64,000 nucleotides of DNA from Alphaproteobacteria bacterium (lineage in GTDB: Bacteria > Pseudomonadota > Alphaproteobacteria > Rhodobacterales > Rhodobacteraceae): contig JAUILL010000016.1 of NCBI GenBank assembly GCA_030433335.1, forward strand, positions 1 through 64,000, read 5' to 3'. Both the position numbers and the translations under genes were made by a program. Every line of letters begins with the position of its first letter. Within the stretch, counting starts at the first letter, position 1. Below are positions 8,393 through 17,999 of the stretch, piece by piece. Under the pieces are notes generated by a model. That model saw nothing but the letters and a program-made list of their open reading frames with translations. It ran no database searches and had not been told where the DNA came from.

Positions 8393-10171
8393 TTACGGGT
8401 AAAGGGGCCAAATCAGCGGAATGAGGGCCGCAGCGATCAATCCGATGCTCAGGTTCAGCGGGATACCGACGCGCATGAAGTCGGTGAACTTGTATCCGCC
8501 AGGGCCGTAAACGAGCGTGTTGGTCTGATAGCCGATCGGGGTCGAGAAGCTGGCCGAGGCCGCGACCATCACTGCGACGACCAGAGGACGCGGGTCTGCG
8601 CCGATCGCCGCGGCGAGGCCGATGGCAATCGGGGTCACAACAACAGCAACCGCGTTGTTGGTCACCAGCTCTGTCAGAACCGAAGTTAGCAGGAAGATGG
8701 CCCAGATGATCACGAAGGGCGGGAAGGTCTCTAGCACCGGCGCGACGCCAGACACGATCAGATCAACCGCGCCGGAGTTTTGCAGGCCAGACCCGATCGC
8801 GAGCATCGAGAAGATCAGGGCCAAGAGGCGACCCTCGACGAACTCGAATGCCTCGTCCGCGTCAATGCAGCGGGTCACTAGAACCAAGGCGACCGCAAAG
8901 ACTGAGAGCATCAGGATCGGGGCAACGCCAATTGCCGACAGGAAAACGATGCCGAAGAGTGAGCCGATTGCGATGGGGGCCTGCTTGCGGCGGTAAGCGC
9001 GTTCGGTGGGTTGAGCGATGTCCACCAGCTCCATGTCCAAGGCCAAGCGCTGAATGTCAGCAGGCGCCCCTTCGAGCAGGAGGGTGTCACCGACGCGAAC
9101 GACCAGATCGTCCAGCTGGCGGCCGATGTTCTGGTTCCGCCGGTGGACGGCAAGCGGGTACACACCATAGCGGCGGCGCAAGCGCATGGAACCAAGGCTT
9201 CGACCGACCATCTTGCAGCCGGGGGTGATCAGGACTTCGACGGTCTGCGTTTCGACCGAGGACAGCTTGTCCACCATCTTCAGGTCTTTGGATTGCTGCA
9301 GGCCCAGAAGTTCGGTCATTTCCGTGCGCAGAACCACGCGGTCACCGGCTTGCAGAACAACAGTCGTCAGATCACGGCGCAGCGATGCATCCCCGCGCAG
9401 CACGTCGATCAAACGCACACCATCGCGCTTGAACAGGTCGATCGAGACCACATCCTGCCCGATCAAGGCGCTGTCTTCGGGGACCGCGACCTCGGTAAAG
9501 AACTTCATCTTCGACCGGTTACCGACCATCCCCGCAAGGCTATCGCGCTTGGGGAGCAGGCGGCTGCCGATGAAGACCATGTAGATCGCGCCCCATGCGA
9601 CCAGCACGACGCCCAAAGGCGTTACCTCGAAGATGGTAAACGGTTCCATCCCCTGATGGCGGGCGACACCATCCACCAGCAGGTTGGTCGAGGTGCCGAT
9701 CAGGGTGGTCGTGCCCCCAAGGATCGTCGCGTAGCTCAGCGGGATCAGCAGTTGCGACGGCATCATGTTCAACGTGCGCGACAGCTGAATGAACACGGGG
9801 ATCATCACAACGACCACGGGTGTGTTCGAAACAAATGCCGAAAAGACAACGACCGCAATCATCAGCCCCATCAAGGCCAGCTTGGGATTCTGTTTCGCTT
9901 TGAAATCAGCAAATTGGGTAAAGGCGGCCAATGCGCCTGTCCGCACCAAGGCGCCCATCACGATGAAGAGCGCGCCAATGGTCCAAGGGGCCGGGTTCGA
10001 CAGAATGTCGAGCGCGCCCTGATAGGGCAAGATGCCCAAAGCCATCATCAGCGCCGCGCCCATAATGCCCACAACTTCAGTGGGATAAGTCTCGCGCATG
10101 AACAAAACGAACATGCCGATCACAATGATCAACGCGAGGATCGCCTCATAGGCGTCTGGTAGTGCAAACAC
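8393..10171 (-). CDS. SLC13/DASS-type permease with central TrkA-C domains
   Basis: This 592-residue inner-membrane protein has hydrophobic helices over about residues 5-190, a soluble middle part (about 205-380), and further helices to the end. The middle contains two TrkA-C-like segments (for example GQDVVSIDLFKRDGVRLIDVLRGD and GRSLGSMRLRRRYGVYPLAVHR). The conserved SNTPVVVVMIPV and TPIGYQTNTLVYGPG loops match the helix-hairpin tips of DASS (divalent anion:sodium symporter) proteins. Relatives carry sulfate, dicarboxylates or act in sulfate/citrate uptake, so the ion cannot be assigned. The single gene has no linked sulfate or dicarboxylate genes. Confidence 0.85.
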   Translation of the reverse strand: MFALPDAYEAILALIIVIGMFVLFMRETYPTEVVGIMGAALMMALGILPYQGALDILSNPAPWTIGALFIVMGALVRTGALAAFTQFADFKAKQNPKLALMGLMIAVVVFSAFVSNTPVVVVMIPVFIQLSRTLNMMPSQLLIPLSYATILGGTTTLIGTSTNLLVDGVARHQGMEPFTIFEVTPLGVVLVAWGAIYMVFIGSRLLPKRDSLAGMVGNRSKMKFFTEVAVPEDSALIGQDVVSIDLFKRDGVRLIDVLRGDASLRRDLTTVVLQAGDRVVLRTEMTELLGLQQSKDLKMVDKLSSVETQTVEVLITPGCKMVGRSLGSMRLRRRYGVYPLAVHRRNQNIGRQLDDLVVRVGDTLLLEGAPADIQRLALDMELVDIAQPTERAYRRKQAPIAIGSLFGIVFLSAIGVAPILMLSVFAVALVLVTRCIDADEAFEFVEGRLLALIFSMLAIGSGLQNSGAVDLIVSGVAPVLETFPPFVIIWAIFLLTSVLTELVTNNAVAVVVTPIAIGLAAAIGADPRPLVVAVMVAASASFSTPIGYQTNTLVYGPGGYKFTDFMRVGIPLNLSIGLIAAALIPLIWPLYP

Positions 10172-10297
10172 TTAGACTAGTCTCCGCTCCCATGGGCACA
10201 GCAGAGGCATTCTTTCGCAAGTGCCCCCGCAGAGCAAGCGCGCAGTGGTCCAACACTGCGGTCAAAAACGGCGAATGTTAGCGCACTAGGCATTCTA

Positions 10298-11119
10298 TCA
10301 GGACGCGACCGGACCCGAGGGCTGTAGCCTGCCGCCCTGACGCACCATGCAGACCGTTTTCGCCAGACCTGTGCGATCATCTGTCTCGAGATAGACGCCG
10401 GACAGAGTCGCCTCGCCATTGGCGGGGGTGTAGCGGCCCTTGGACATGCCGGTCACGAAACGGCGGAGGGGCTCGGCTTTGTCCATGCCGATCACGCTAT
10501 TGTAGTCGCCGCACATGCCTGCGTCGGTCATATAGGCGGTGCCGCCCGACATGATCTGCACATCGCCGGTGGGGACGTGAGTGTGGGTGCCGACCACGAG
10601 GCTGGCTTTGCCGTCCATCCAGTGACCCAGACCCATCTTCTCGCTGGTCGCTTCGGCGTGCACGTCTACAATCGCGGCGTTCACGGTCGCGCCCAATTTG
10701 TGGGTCTTCAGCACTTGGTCAATGGCCGAGAACGGATCGTCGAAGGGGCGCTTCATGAACACCTGACCCAGAATCTGCGCGACCAGCACCTTGCGTCCGC
10801 CGGGGGCATTGAAGATGCGGAAACCACGACCGGGCGCGGTCTTGGCGAAATTGATCGGGCGGATGATCCGGCTGTCGCTCTCGATATGCTGGAGCATGTC
10901 TTTCTGGTCGAACGCGTGATCGCCAAGGGTGATGCAATCCGCGCCAGCCTGAAAGATCAGGTTTGCGTGCTCTGCGCTTAGACCCATGCCGTTCGAGGTG
11001 TTCTCACCATTCACGACCACAAAATCCAGCGCCCACTCTTCTTTCAAGCGGGGCAGGTGCTCTTGGATGGCTGCGCGTCCTGCGCGGCCCACAACATCGC
11101 CGAGGAACATTAGTTTCAT
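10298..11119 (-). CDS. YmdB-like metallophosphoesterase (TIGR00282 family)
   Basis: This 273-residue cytosolic calcineurin-fold phosphoesterase carries the metal motifs MKLMFLGDVVGRAGR (Asp8), VVVNGENTSNG, TLGDHAFDQ and VVGTHTHVPTGDVQ. These are the hallmarks of the YmdB family, which hydrolyses cyclic mononucleotides in Bacillus; the substrate in alphaproteobacteria is not known. Length matches the family (about 265-275). It stands alone, divergent from the ferredoxin gene across a 188-bp gap in which no clear motif was recognised. Confidence 0.87.
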   Translation of the reverse strand: MKLMFLGDVVGRAGRAAIQEHLPRLKEEWALDFVVVNGENTSNGMGLSAEHANLIFQAGADCITLGDHAFDQKDMLQHIESDSRIIRPINFAKTAPGRGFRIFNAPGGRKVLVAQILGQVFMKRPFDDPFSAIDQVLKTHKLGATVNAAIVDVHAEATSEKMGLGHWMDGKASLVVGTHTHVPTGDVQIMSGGTAYMTDAGMCGDYNSVIGMDKAEPLRRFVTGMSKGRYTPANGEATLSGVYLETDDRTGLAKTVCMVRQGGRLQPSGPVAS

Positions 11120-11307
11120 GGGGTGTCCGTAGGCTCATGCCCGCCCAAGAGCAAGGCGCAATGCCGCCGCAGGCTGCGTGAAACCGCAAATTTCCGCCCG
11201 CTATTGCGTGACTGTCGCAGGTTTTGACCGTCTTTCGCGACCTGATCAGGCCGATGGCCCATGGGTTGCTGCGCACTTGGTGAACGCGCATCCCTAGGAG
11301 AACGATT

Positions 11308-11679
11308 ATGGCCAATATTACCTTTCAATCCCCCATCATGACCCGCGATAAAACCGTCTACGCGGTCGCTGGCAACACCCGCACGATCCTTGCCCTCGCC
11401 AAGGAGTTCAGCATTCCGATCCCCTTTGAGTGTGGTGACGGAAACTGCGGCTCTTGCCTGATCGAGGTTAAGTCGCTGGAAGAGAAGCCGCGCATGAGTA
11501 TGGCTTTGACAGAAAAGGAAAAGGCGCGTCTGAAAGAGCTGCAAAAGCTGTCCGATGCCGAAATTCAGAACGCCGAAGTCAACGACACGCCGCCGCGCTA
11601 CCGTCTGGCCTGCCAGTTCATTGCGCGTGACGAGGATGTTGTCGTCCGCTTTCCAGGCACGCCCGGCGGGTCATTCTGA
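11308..11679 (+). CDS. Plant-type [2Fe-2S] ferredoxin
   Basis: This 123-residue electron-transfer protein has a CxxxxCxxC cluster motif, here ECGDGNCGSC (C42, C47, C50), and a distal fourth ligand in YRLACQF (C102). An unusual Lys/Glu-rich helix (about residues 57-90, LTEKEKARLKELQKLSDAE) is inserted between the third and fourth ligands. That insertion separates it from house-keeping FdI proteins and suggests a dedicated redox partner not encoded nearby. The start has TAGGAG nine bases upstream. The gene is monocistronic. Confidence 0.88.
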   Translation: MANITFQSPIMTRDKTVYAVAGNTRTILALAKEFSIPIPFECGDGNCGSCLIEVKSLEEKPRMSMALTEKEKARLKELQKLSDAEIQNAEVNDTPPRYRLACQFIARDEDVVVRFPGTPGGSF

Positions 11680-11710
11680 TCTAGGGCTTCCTTCAAAAAG
11701 TCACATCATG

Positions 11711-11740
11711 GCCCCGCCCGAGAGGACGGGGTCTTCTGCT
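11711..11740 (+). terminator. Weak hairpin after the ferredoxin gene
   Basis: CCCCGCCC (11712-11719) pairs with GGACGGGG (11724-11731) with one mismatch, 30 bases after the stop, followed by TCTTCTG. It is a plausible but weak terminator. Confidence 0.35.
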
Positions 11741-11898
11741 GGCCAAAAGTCAGCGGAATATTGGCGTGTTTCGCCTCGAAAGTGCGAAACCCGACAAAGT
11801 GCGGTTTGTCGCCTGTTCACTAAATCGTGCCTGTATGCGCGAAAGGATCGGATAGAATGAGCTGATCTGGCAGTGCACATAACAACAGGACGTTTCCC

Positions 11899-12222
11899 AT
11901 GAACACAGGCACAAAGGCGCTCGCGATGGCCTTGCTCGTCGCAGGGTGCAGCACAACGAACCCTGAAGAGAAGGCTGTGATGGGCTACTACTCTCCGCCA
12001 TGGCAGTCGGGGTTGAAAGAAATCCGGCCTTATCCTTATCAAAACGATGTCTGCAAGGAGATCGGCTACAACATGGTCTCGCGCGACTTCTACGACGACT
12101 CAAAGCTGCTGGTTGGCTGCCCGCGCACCGAGCAGGGCGCTATTGCGGACCGGATCGCCGAAGGCGGGGTCGAAGTCGGCTATGTCCATCATTGGACGCT
12201 GCTGCACATGCCGAAGAGCTGA
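11899..12222 (+). CDS. Small lipoprotein of unknown function
   Basis: This 107-residue protein has a lipoprotein signal peptide ending in LVAGC, with the lipidated Cys at residue 17, so it should be anchored in the envelope after export. The mature part is rich in Tyr/Pro and has two further Cys (NDVCKEIGYN and LVGCPRTE) that could form a disulfide in the periplasm. I do not recognise a named family. It is flanked by the ferredoxin gene and the bet operon without obvious linkage to either. Confidence 0.7.
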   Translation: MNTGTKALAMALLVAGCSTTNPEEKAVMGYYSPPWQSGLKEIRPYPYQNDVCKEIGYNMVSRDFYDDSKLLVGCPRTEQGAIADRIAEGGVEVGYVHHWTLLHMPKS

Positions 12223-12231
12223 AGGTAGAAC

Positions 12232-12272
12232 GGGCTGCGCAGGCACAAGGTCGCAGCCCACGATTGATTTTC
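12232..12272 (+). terminator. Hairpin after the small lipoprotein gene
   Basis: GGGCTGCG (12232-12239) pairs perfectly with CGCAGCCC (12252-12259). The sequence then continues into a T-containing but interrupted stretch, about ten bases after the lipoprotein stop. Confidence 0.45.
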
Positions 12273-12349
12273 CTGAACAATCTTTGATCATTTTGCGTGC
12301 GTTTCGCGGCGTGACGCGGGGGAGTTGCCGTTGCTTTCCGGTTTTGTTG

Positions 12350-12363
12350 ATTGACTAGTCAAT
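12350..12363. promoter_or_regulatory. BetI operator
   Basis: ATTGACTAGTCAAT is a perfect 14-bp palindrome 40 bases upstream of betI. BetI is known to bind an inverted repeat of this kind at bet promoters and to be released by choline. The position just upstream of the autoregulated operon supports the assignment. Confidence 0.75.
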
Positions 12364-12403
12364 AAAAAAACTACTTACTGAGGGCCAAGCCGAGAGGAAA
12401 GCT

Positions 12404-13039
12404 ATGCCCAAAGTCGGAATGGAACCGGTGCGCCGCAAAGCGCTAGTCGAAGCCACGATCCACGAGATCGGACGGGCAGGGACTCTGGATGTGACGGTCA
12501 GCCAGATCGCCAAACGCGCAGGTATGTCCAGCGCGCTGGCCCACCATTACTTTGGCGGCAAAACGCAGATTTTCATGGCGGCCATGCGGCACATCCTGTC
12601 CCAGTACGGGCTCGAGGTGCGGCGCCGCCTGAAAAAGGCCAAGACCCACGAGGAACGCTTGCGCGCCTTGGTCGACGCCAACTTCGCCCCCTCGAACTTC
12701 CGCGAAGAAGTGGTGAGCGCGTGGATGAACTTCTACGTGCTGGCCCAGAATGTCGAAGAGGCGCGGCGCCTGCTGACTGTCTACTACAGCCGTTTGCATT
12801 CCAATCTGGTTCATGACCTGCGCCCCTTGGTCGGGGACGAGGCTGTCATCATCGCGCGCCGGATCGAAGCGCTGATCGATGGTGTCTACCTGCGCCAGAG
12901 CTTGCGGAACGAACCCGCAAATCCGGCCACGGCCTCGGAGCTGGTTCTCGGCACACTTGAAAACGAACTGGCTCGCTGCGGGGCACAGCGCCCTGCGGCC
13001 ACACTCAGCCTGATTGCACAGAAGGAACGTCCCGAATGA
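12404..13039 (+). CDS. betI: Choline-responsive repressor BetI
   Basis: This 211-residue TetR-family repressor has an N-terminal helix-turn-helix (about residues 10-57) containing [20 protein letters not shown], characteristic of BetI. The ligand domain follows and contains [19 protein letters not shown]. In relatives BetI represses the bet operon until choline binds. The start has GAGGAAA upstream of ATG. The stop overlaps the betB start (ATGA at 13036-13039), so regulator and enzyme are translationally coupled. An inverted-repeat operator precedes the gene, so autoregulation is expected. Confidence 0.95.
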   Translation: MPKVGMEPVRRKALVEATIHEIGRAGTLDVTVSQIAKRAGMSSALAHHYFGGKTQIFMAAMRHILSQYGLEVRRRLKKAKTHEERLRALVDANFAPSNFREEVVSAWMNFYVLAQNVEEARRLLTVYYSRLHSNLVHDLRPLVGDEAVIIARRIEALIDGVYLRQSLRNEPANPATASELVLGTLENELARCGAQRPAATLSLIAQKERPE

Positions 13040-14490
13040 CGATCGACGTTACGCCGACCGCCAGCCATTTCATCAACGGTGCCTATGTCGAAGGTGGCAC
13101 CGAAGATTTGCCCGTCATCTACCCCTACACAGGCGAAGTCGTTGCCACCCTGAAACTGGCCGACGAAGCTCTGGTAGACCAAGCGATTGCCGCCGCCAAA
13201 GCGGCGCAGCCCGCGTGGGCCGCCATGTCCGGTGTCGAGCGTGGCCGCATCCTGCGCCGCGCAGCTGAGATTATGCGCGAGCGCAATCGCGAGCTGTCCG
13301 AGATCGAAACCATGGACACCGGCAAACCCCTGCAGGAAACCCTGATTGCCGATGCGGCGAGCGGGGCGGACGCGCTGGAGTACTTCGGTGGTCTGGCAGC
13401 GACTTTGGGCGGCGAGCACATTCAGCTCGGCGCCGATTTCGCCTACACCCGCCGCGAGGCGCTGGGGGTGTGCGTCGGTATCGGTGCGTGGAACTACCCG
13501 ATCCAGATCGCCAGCTGGAAGGCCGCGCCCGCCTTGGCCTGCGGCAACACCATGGTTTTCAAACCGTCGGAAACCACGCCTTTGTCGGCGCTGAAACTGG
13601 CAGAAATCCTGATCGAGGCAGGCGCGCCCGCTGGTGTCTTCAACGTCGTGCAGGGCAAGGGCGCGGTCGGGGCACGTCTGGTTACGCATCCCGAAGTGGC
13701 CAAAGTCTCGCTGACCGGCTCTGTCCCCACCGGCCGCAAGGTCTACGCCGCCGCCGCCGAAGGTCTGCGCCACGTCACTATGGAACTTGGCGGGAAATCC
13801 CCGCTCGTGATCTTTGACGACGCCAATGTCGAGAACGCTGTGAGCGCCGCGATCAACGCGAACTTCTATAGCTCTGGCCAGATCTGCTCGAACGGCACTC
13901 GCGTCTTTGTGCAGAAGGGCATCAAGGAGGCTTTCCTGTCACGCTTGGCTGAGCGTCTGAAAGGCGTGAAGATGGGCGATCCCATGGATGAAGAGGTCAA
14001 CTTTGGCCCCATGGTCAGCGAACAGCAGGTCAGCATCGTCGAAGGCTACCAAGCCAAAGCCCAAGCCGAAGGCGCACGCCTGATCGCAGGCGGCAAGCGT
14101 CTGGATGGCCCCGGCTACTGGATGGAGCCGACCGTTTACGCCGACGTCACCGACGACATGACCATCGCCAAGGAAGAGATTTTTGGCCCCGTCATGTCCG
14201 TGCTGGACTTTGAAGCCGAAGAAGAGGTGATCACCCGCGCGAACGCGACCGAGTTCGGTTTGGCCGCTGGCGTGTTCACCAGCGACCTGTCGCGCGGCCA
14301 CCGTGTCGCCGCAGCCTTCGAGGCAGGCACGACTTGGATCAACACCTACAACCTGACGCCGGTCGAAGTGCCCTTTGGCGGTTCGAAAATGTCAGGGGTC
14401 GGCCGAGAAAACGGCCGCGCCGCGATCGAGCATTATAGCGAGTTGAAAACCGTCTACGTCGCCATGGGTGACACCGAAGCGCCGTTCTAA
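13036..14490 (+). CDS. betB: Betaine-aldehyde dehydrogenase
   Basis: This 484-residue NAD(P)-dependent aldehyde dehydrogenase oxidises betaine aldehyde to glycine betaine. Visible landmarks are the cofactor segment [13 protein letters not shown], the general base E250 in MELGGKSPL, and the catalytic C284 in [12 protein letters not shown]. The start [20 protein letters not shown] is standard for BetB. It acts in the cytosol directly after BetA. It sits between betI and betA, with ten bases to the betA start, which carries its own GGAGG site. Confidence 0.95.
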   Translation: MTIDVTPTASHFINGAYVEGGTEDLPVIYPYTGEVVATLKLADEALVDQAIAAAKAAQPAWAAMSGVERGRILRRAAEIMRERNRELSEIETMDTGKPLQETLIADAASGADALEYFGGLAATLGGEHIQLGADFAYTRREALGVCVGIGAWNYPIQIASWKAAPALACGNTMVFKPSETTPLSALKLAEILIEAGAPAGVFNVVQGKGAVGARLVTHPEVAKVSLTGSVPTGRKVYAAAAEGLRHVTMELGGKSPLVIFDDANVENAVSAAINANFYSSGQICSNGTRVFVQKGIKEAFLSRLAERLKGVKMGDPMDEEVNFGPMVSEQQVSIVEGYQAKAQAEGARLIAGGKRLDGPGYWMEPTVYADVTDDMTIAKEEIFGPVMSVLDFEAEEEVITRANATEFGLAAGVFTSDLSRGHRVAAAFEAGTTWINTYNLTPVEVPFGGSKMSGVGRENGRAAIEHYSELKTVYVAMGDTEAPF

Positions 14491-14500
14491 GGAGGCCGTG

Positions 14501-16156
14501 ATGCAAGCCGAGTACGTCATCGTTGGCGCGGGCAGCGCCGGTTGTGCCATCGCCTATCGTCTGGCCGAAGCTGGAAAATCTGTGATCGTCATCGAGCATG
14601 GCGGCACGGATGCAGGCCCCTTTATCCAGATGCCTGCGGCCCTGAGCTACCCGATGAATATGCCGCTGTATGATTGGGGCTTCCAGTCAGAGCCCGAGCC
14701 GCATCTGGGCGGACGCCGTCTGGCAACCCCGCGTGGCAAAGTGGTTGGCGGCTCCTCCTCAATCAACGGGATGGTCTACGTGCGCGGTCATGCGCGCGAC
14801 TACGATCACTGGGCCCAGTCGGGTGCGCGTGGTTGGAGCTATGCGGACGTTTTGCCCTACTTCAAGCGCATGGAGCATTGGCACGAGGGCGGTCAGGGCG
14901 GCGACGCGGAATGGCGCGGCAAGGATGGCCCGCTGCATGTGACGCGTGGTCCTCGCGAGAACCCGTTGTTCCACGCCTTTGTCGAGGCGGGACGTCAGGC
15001 GGGATACCCCGTCACCGGCGACTACAACGGTCAGCAGCAAGAGGGCTTTGGCCCCATGGAGCAGACGGTCTACGAAGGCCGCCGCTGGTCCGCTGCGAAT
15101 GCCTACCTCAAGCCCGCGATCAAGACCGGCAAGGTCGAGGTTGTCCGTGGTCTTGCCTGCCGCGTTGTGATCGAAGAGGGCCGCGCGCGCGGGGTCGAGA
15201 TCGAAAAAGGCGGCGCAAAGCAGGTGATCACTGCGACCAACGAGGTCGTGATCTCGGCGTCCTCGATCAACTCGCCCAAGCTGTTGATGCTCTCGGGGAT
15301 TGGTCCGGCAGAGCATCTGGCTGAGCATGGCATCGACGTCGTCGCGGACCGGCCCGGGGTCGGTCAGAACTTGCAGGACCACCTTGAGCTTTACCTTCAG
15401 GTCGCCTGCAAAGAGCCGATCACCCTGTTCAAATACTGGAACCTGATTGGCAAAGCCGTCATAGGGGCCCAGTGGCTGTTCACCAAAAAGGGTCTCGGTG
15501 CGTCGAACCAGTTCGAAAGCGCGGGCTTCATCCGGTCCAAGGCGGGCGTCGAATATCCCGACATCCAGTACCACTTCCTGCCCATTGCTGTGCGTTACGA
15601 CGGTCAGGCCGCTGCCGAAGGGCACGGGTTCCAAGCGCACACTGGTCCCATGCGCAGCCCTTCGCGTGGGCATGTGACTTTGGCGTCCAAAGACCCCAAA
15701 GAAGCGCCGAAAATTCTGTTCAACTACATGTCGACCGAGCAGGATTGGGAGGATTTCCGCACCTGCATCCGTCTTACCCGCGAGATTTTCGCGCAAGAGG
15801 CCTTCAAGCCCTATTTCAAGCACGAAATCCAACCCGGTGCGGATGTACAGACGGATGACGAGCTGAATGGCTTTATCAAAGAGCACGTCGAAAGCGCCTA
15901 TCACCCCTGCGGCACCTGCAAGATGGGTGACCGAAACGATCCAATGGCGGTTGTCGATGAACATTGCCGCGTGATCGGTGTGGATGGTTTGCGTGTGGCG
16001 GACAGCTCGATCTTCCCGCAGATCACCAACGGCAACCTGAACGGGCCGTCGATCATGACGGGCGAGAAGGCGGCAGATCACATTCTGGGCCGGTCGCTGC
16101 TCCAGGACGAGAGCGAACCGTGGATCAACCCGAACTGGCAGACGTCCCAGCGCTAA
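14501..16156 (+). CDS. betA: Choline dehydrogenase
   Basis: This 551-residue FAD-dependent GMC oxidoreductase oxidises choline to betaine aldehyde and passes electrons to the respiratory chain. The N-terminal dinucleotide fold is [20 protein letters not shown]. The GMC signature is [20 protein letters not shown]. The active-site His468 lies in [15 protein letters not shown] at 14501 follows GGAGG at 14491-14495. No choline transporter gene (betT or an ABC system) is adjacent, so choline import must be encoded elsewhere. Confidence 0.95.
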   Translation: MQAEYVIVGAGSAGCAIAYRLAEAGKSVIVIEHGGTDAGPFIQMPAALSYPMNMPLYDWGFQSEPEPHLGGRRLATPRGKVVGGSSSINGMVYVRGHARDYDHWAQSGARGWSYADVLPYFKRMEHWHEGGQGGDAEWRGKDGPLHVTRGPRENPLFHAFVEAGRQAGYPVTGDYNGQQQEGFGPMEQTVYEGRRWSAANAYLKPAIKTGKVEVVRGLACRVVIEEGRARGVEIEKGGAKQVITATNEVVISASSINSPKLLMLSGIGPAEHLAEHGIDVVADRPGVGQNLQDHLELYLQVACKEPITLFKYWNLIGKAVIGAQWLFTKKGLGASNQFESAGFIRSKAGVEYPDIQYHFLPIAVRYDGQAAAEGHGFQAHTGPMRSPSRGHVTLASKDPKEAPKILFNYMSTEQDWEDFRTCIRLTREIFAQEAFKPYFKHEIQPGADVQTDDELNGFIKEHVESAYHPCGTCKMGDRNDPMAVVDEHCRVIGVDGLRVADSSIFPQITNGNLNGPSIMTGEKAADHILGRSLLQDESEPWINPNWQTSQR

Positions 16157-16167
16157 ATCAAAGAATG

Positions 16168-16202
16168 AGGCGACTTTGATACGTATCAAAGTCGCCTTTT
16201 TT
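16168..16202 (+). terminator. Strong intrinsic terminator of the bet operon
   Basis: A 30-bp perfect palindrome (AGGCGACTTTGATAC followed by its exact reverse complement, 16168-16197) runs into seven T residues, 11 bases after betA. Confidence 0.92.
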
Positions 16203-16248
16203 CCGTGCGGCTACCCTTACTGTGAACTTGAAGAGTAAGGAGTCGAGA

Positions 16249-16494
16249 ATGTCTCACACACCGCACCAGCTGATCGAAGAATTCCCGCAACATGTTGACG
16301 CGATCGCGCGTCTAAAGGCTGAGGACGCCCATTTTGCAAAGCTGGTTGACACCTACAATGAGGTGAACCAGCGTGTGTACCTGGCCGAAAGCAATGTCCA
16401 ACCCATGGAACAGCTGGCCGAAGAACAACTGCGCAAGGAACGTTCTCTGCTCAAGGACCAGATCTGGTCGGCGCTGTCGGCAGTTTCTGCCTGA
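16249..16494 (+). CDS. YdcH-family (DUF465) small protein
   Basis: This 81-residue, highly charged helical protein begins MSHTPHQLIEEFPQHVDAI and contains LKAEDAHFAKLVDTYNEVN, the recognisable core of the DUF465/YdcH family. The family forms short coiled coils; no biochemical function is established. ATG at 16249 has TAAGGAG (16236-16242) six bases upstream, which rules out the earlier in-frame ATG at 16222. It has its own terminators on both sides, so it is a single-gene unit. Similar small genes are common and well expressed in Rhodobacterales. Confidence 0.85.
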   Translation: MSHTPHQLIEEFPQHVDAIARLKAEDAHFAKLVDTYNEVNQRVYLAESNVQPMEQLAEEQLRKERSLLKDQIWSALSAVSA

Positions 16495-16515
16495 TCGGCT
16501 AGCACAGAGAACACG

Positions 16516-16554
16516 GGGGTCGGAGTGCCGGAGGGGGCGCTCCGGCCCCTTTTT
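16516..16554 (+). terminator. Terminator after the ydcH-like gene
   Basis: GGGGTCGGAG (16516-16525) pairs with CTCCGGCCCC (16540-16549), with one G-U pair, and is followed by five T residues. It overlaps the 3' end of the convergent pccR gene region by two bases. Confidence 0.8.
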
Positions 16555-17944
16555 ATTTGTCGACGCGATAGGGCAGGATGCCCCTTTCATCGGGGGTGAT
16601 GGTCAGGCGGCGCTCCAGTGGCGGGACAGATCGTTGGTGGCAGTCTGTCCGCTCGCAAATGCGGCAGGAGATACCGATGGGTTCGAACGCGGCTGAGTTG
16701 GTGACGTCCAAGCTGTCCGCGTAGACCAGATCGCCCGCGTGTCGCACCTCGCAGCCTAGGCAGATTGCATAACGGCGGGTCGGTGCACCGAACGCGCCGC
16801 CTGGTTTGGATACATCGCGAGCAAGGCACAGATAGCGCACGCCGTCGGGGGTTTCCGCCAGCTGACGCAGGAACTGTGCGGGCGTCTCAAAGGCACGGTG
16901 CACGTTCCACAGCGGGCAGGCACCACCAAAGCGAGCGAATTGCAGGCGCGTGGCTGAGTGGCGTTTGGTGATCGTGCCTGCTTGGTCCACGCGGACAAAG
17001 AAGAACGGGATGCCTTTGTTGCCGGGCCTTTGCAGGGTCGAGAGCCTGTGTGCGACCTGCTCAATCGACGCGCCGAAACGGGTGGCGAGAAGTTCTAGAT
17101 CGTGCCGGTACTTCTTTGCTGCTTCAAGGAAGCGCGTATAGGGCATCAGCGCCGCGCCAGCGAAGTAGTTCGCGAGGCCGATCTTGGCGATGGAGCGTGC
17201 TTCGTTCGAGTGGAACCGAGCGAGGTCGAGCGTGGCGTCCAGCAGCTTGTTCTGGGTAATTAGCGCGAGTTGCAGAAGGATCTGGAAGCGGCGCGTCTCG
17301 GGCGCGGCTCGGTTTGAAATCGACAGCACCATGTTTTCGGAGTCGAAATGGCGCAGGCGGGCGCCCTCGGTCAGACGCAGGGTGATGCCGTGGTCGTTCA
17401 GGGCATGTTCGGCACCCATTGGGCCTGCGAACTTCTCGGCAAAGCGCTCGGCGGCACGGTCCACGGCATCGATATAGTTGTCGCAGTAGTGAAAGAAGTC
17501 GCGCACTTCTTCCCAGGGGGAGGGCTGTACGCGGGCATCCTCGCGGCCCAAAGCTTCGTCAAGGGACGCTAGCCGTTCGTGGGATTGGCGATAGGCGCGG
17601 TGCAGATGCAGGAACGCGCGCGCGAGGGCAGGTGCGTTGCTGGCCGCCAGCCTTAGGTCGGCCAAGGGCGGGGGCTGGTCTGTAAACACGGGGTCGGCAA
17701 GGGCTTCGCGCATGTCTGATACGAGGCGTTCGCTATCGCCTGCGGAGAGCTCTGTTACGTCAAACCCGAACTCGGACGCCAGCGCCAACACGACCGAGGT
17801 ACTGACGGGGCGATTGTTGTTCTCCATCTGGTTCAGATAGGGCAGGGAGACGCCAAGCTTGGCTGCGAATTCCTTTTGCGTCAGGCCAAGGCGCGAGCGC
17901 AGTTCGCGCAGTTTGACGCCTGCATAGAGTTTCTGGGGTGCCAT
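16553..17944 (-). CDS. pccR: Short-chain fatty acyl-CoA regulator, PccR type
   Basis: This 463-residue regulator of the ScfR group has an N-terminal XRE helix-turn-helix (about 8-65, LTQKEFAAKLGVSLPYLNQME). A central IrrE/ImmA-like region follows (about 150-300), with HSNEARSIAKIGLANYFAGAALMPY. The C-terminal ScfR domain carries clustered cysteines (CLGC and CRICERTDC, about 400-440) that may bind a metal. In Rhodobacter sphaeroides PccR responds to propionyl-CoA and controls pccB; related MccR and RamB control neighbouring pathways. The nearby divergent pccB and TTTGCAAA boxes at both promoters support the PccR assignment. Confidence 0.88.
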   Translation of the reverse strand: MAPQKLYAGVKLRELRSRLGLTQKEFAAKLGVSLPYLNQMENNNRPVSTSVVLALASEFGFDVTELSAGDSERLVSDMREALADPVFTDQPPPLADLRLAASNAPALARAFLHLHRAYRQSHERLASLDEALGREDARVQPSPWEEVRDFFHYCDNYIDAVDRAAERFAEKFAGPMGAEHALNDHGITLRLTEGARLRHFDSENMVLSISNRAAPETRRFQILLQLALITQNKLLDATLDLARFHSNEARSIAKIGLANYFAGAALMPYTRFLEAAKKYRHDLELLATRFGASIEQVAHRLSTLQRPGNKGIPFFFVRVDQAGTITKRHSATRLQFARFGGACPLWNVHRAFETPAQFLRQLAETPDGVRYLCLARDVSKPGGAFGAPTRRYAICLGCEVRHAGDLVYADSLDVTNSAAFEPIGISCRICERTDCHQRSVPPLERRLTITPDERGILPYRVDK

Positions 17945-17953
17945 CGCGGTGCC

Positions 17954-17992
17954 TTTGCGGGTTTGCTAATGCATTTCATATCATTTGCAAAT
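17954..17992. promoter_or_regulatory. Candidate PccR autoregulatory site
   Basis: Upstream of pccR, TTTGCAAA at 17984-17991 sits within the palindrome ATTTGCAAAT. Related half-sites TTTGCTAA (17962-17969) and TTTGCGGG (17954-17961) are in tandem nearer the start codon. PccR of R. sphaeroides is reported to recognise TTTGCAAA repeats; here the spacing differs from the reported four-base gap. Confidence 0.55.
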
Positions 17993-17999
17993 TGCGGTC

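Noticed and set aside
14759..16189. 476-codon minus-strand frame across betA
   Set aside because: Antisense shadow; it also runs through the bet terminator palindrome.
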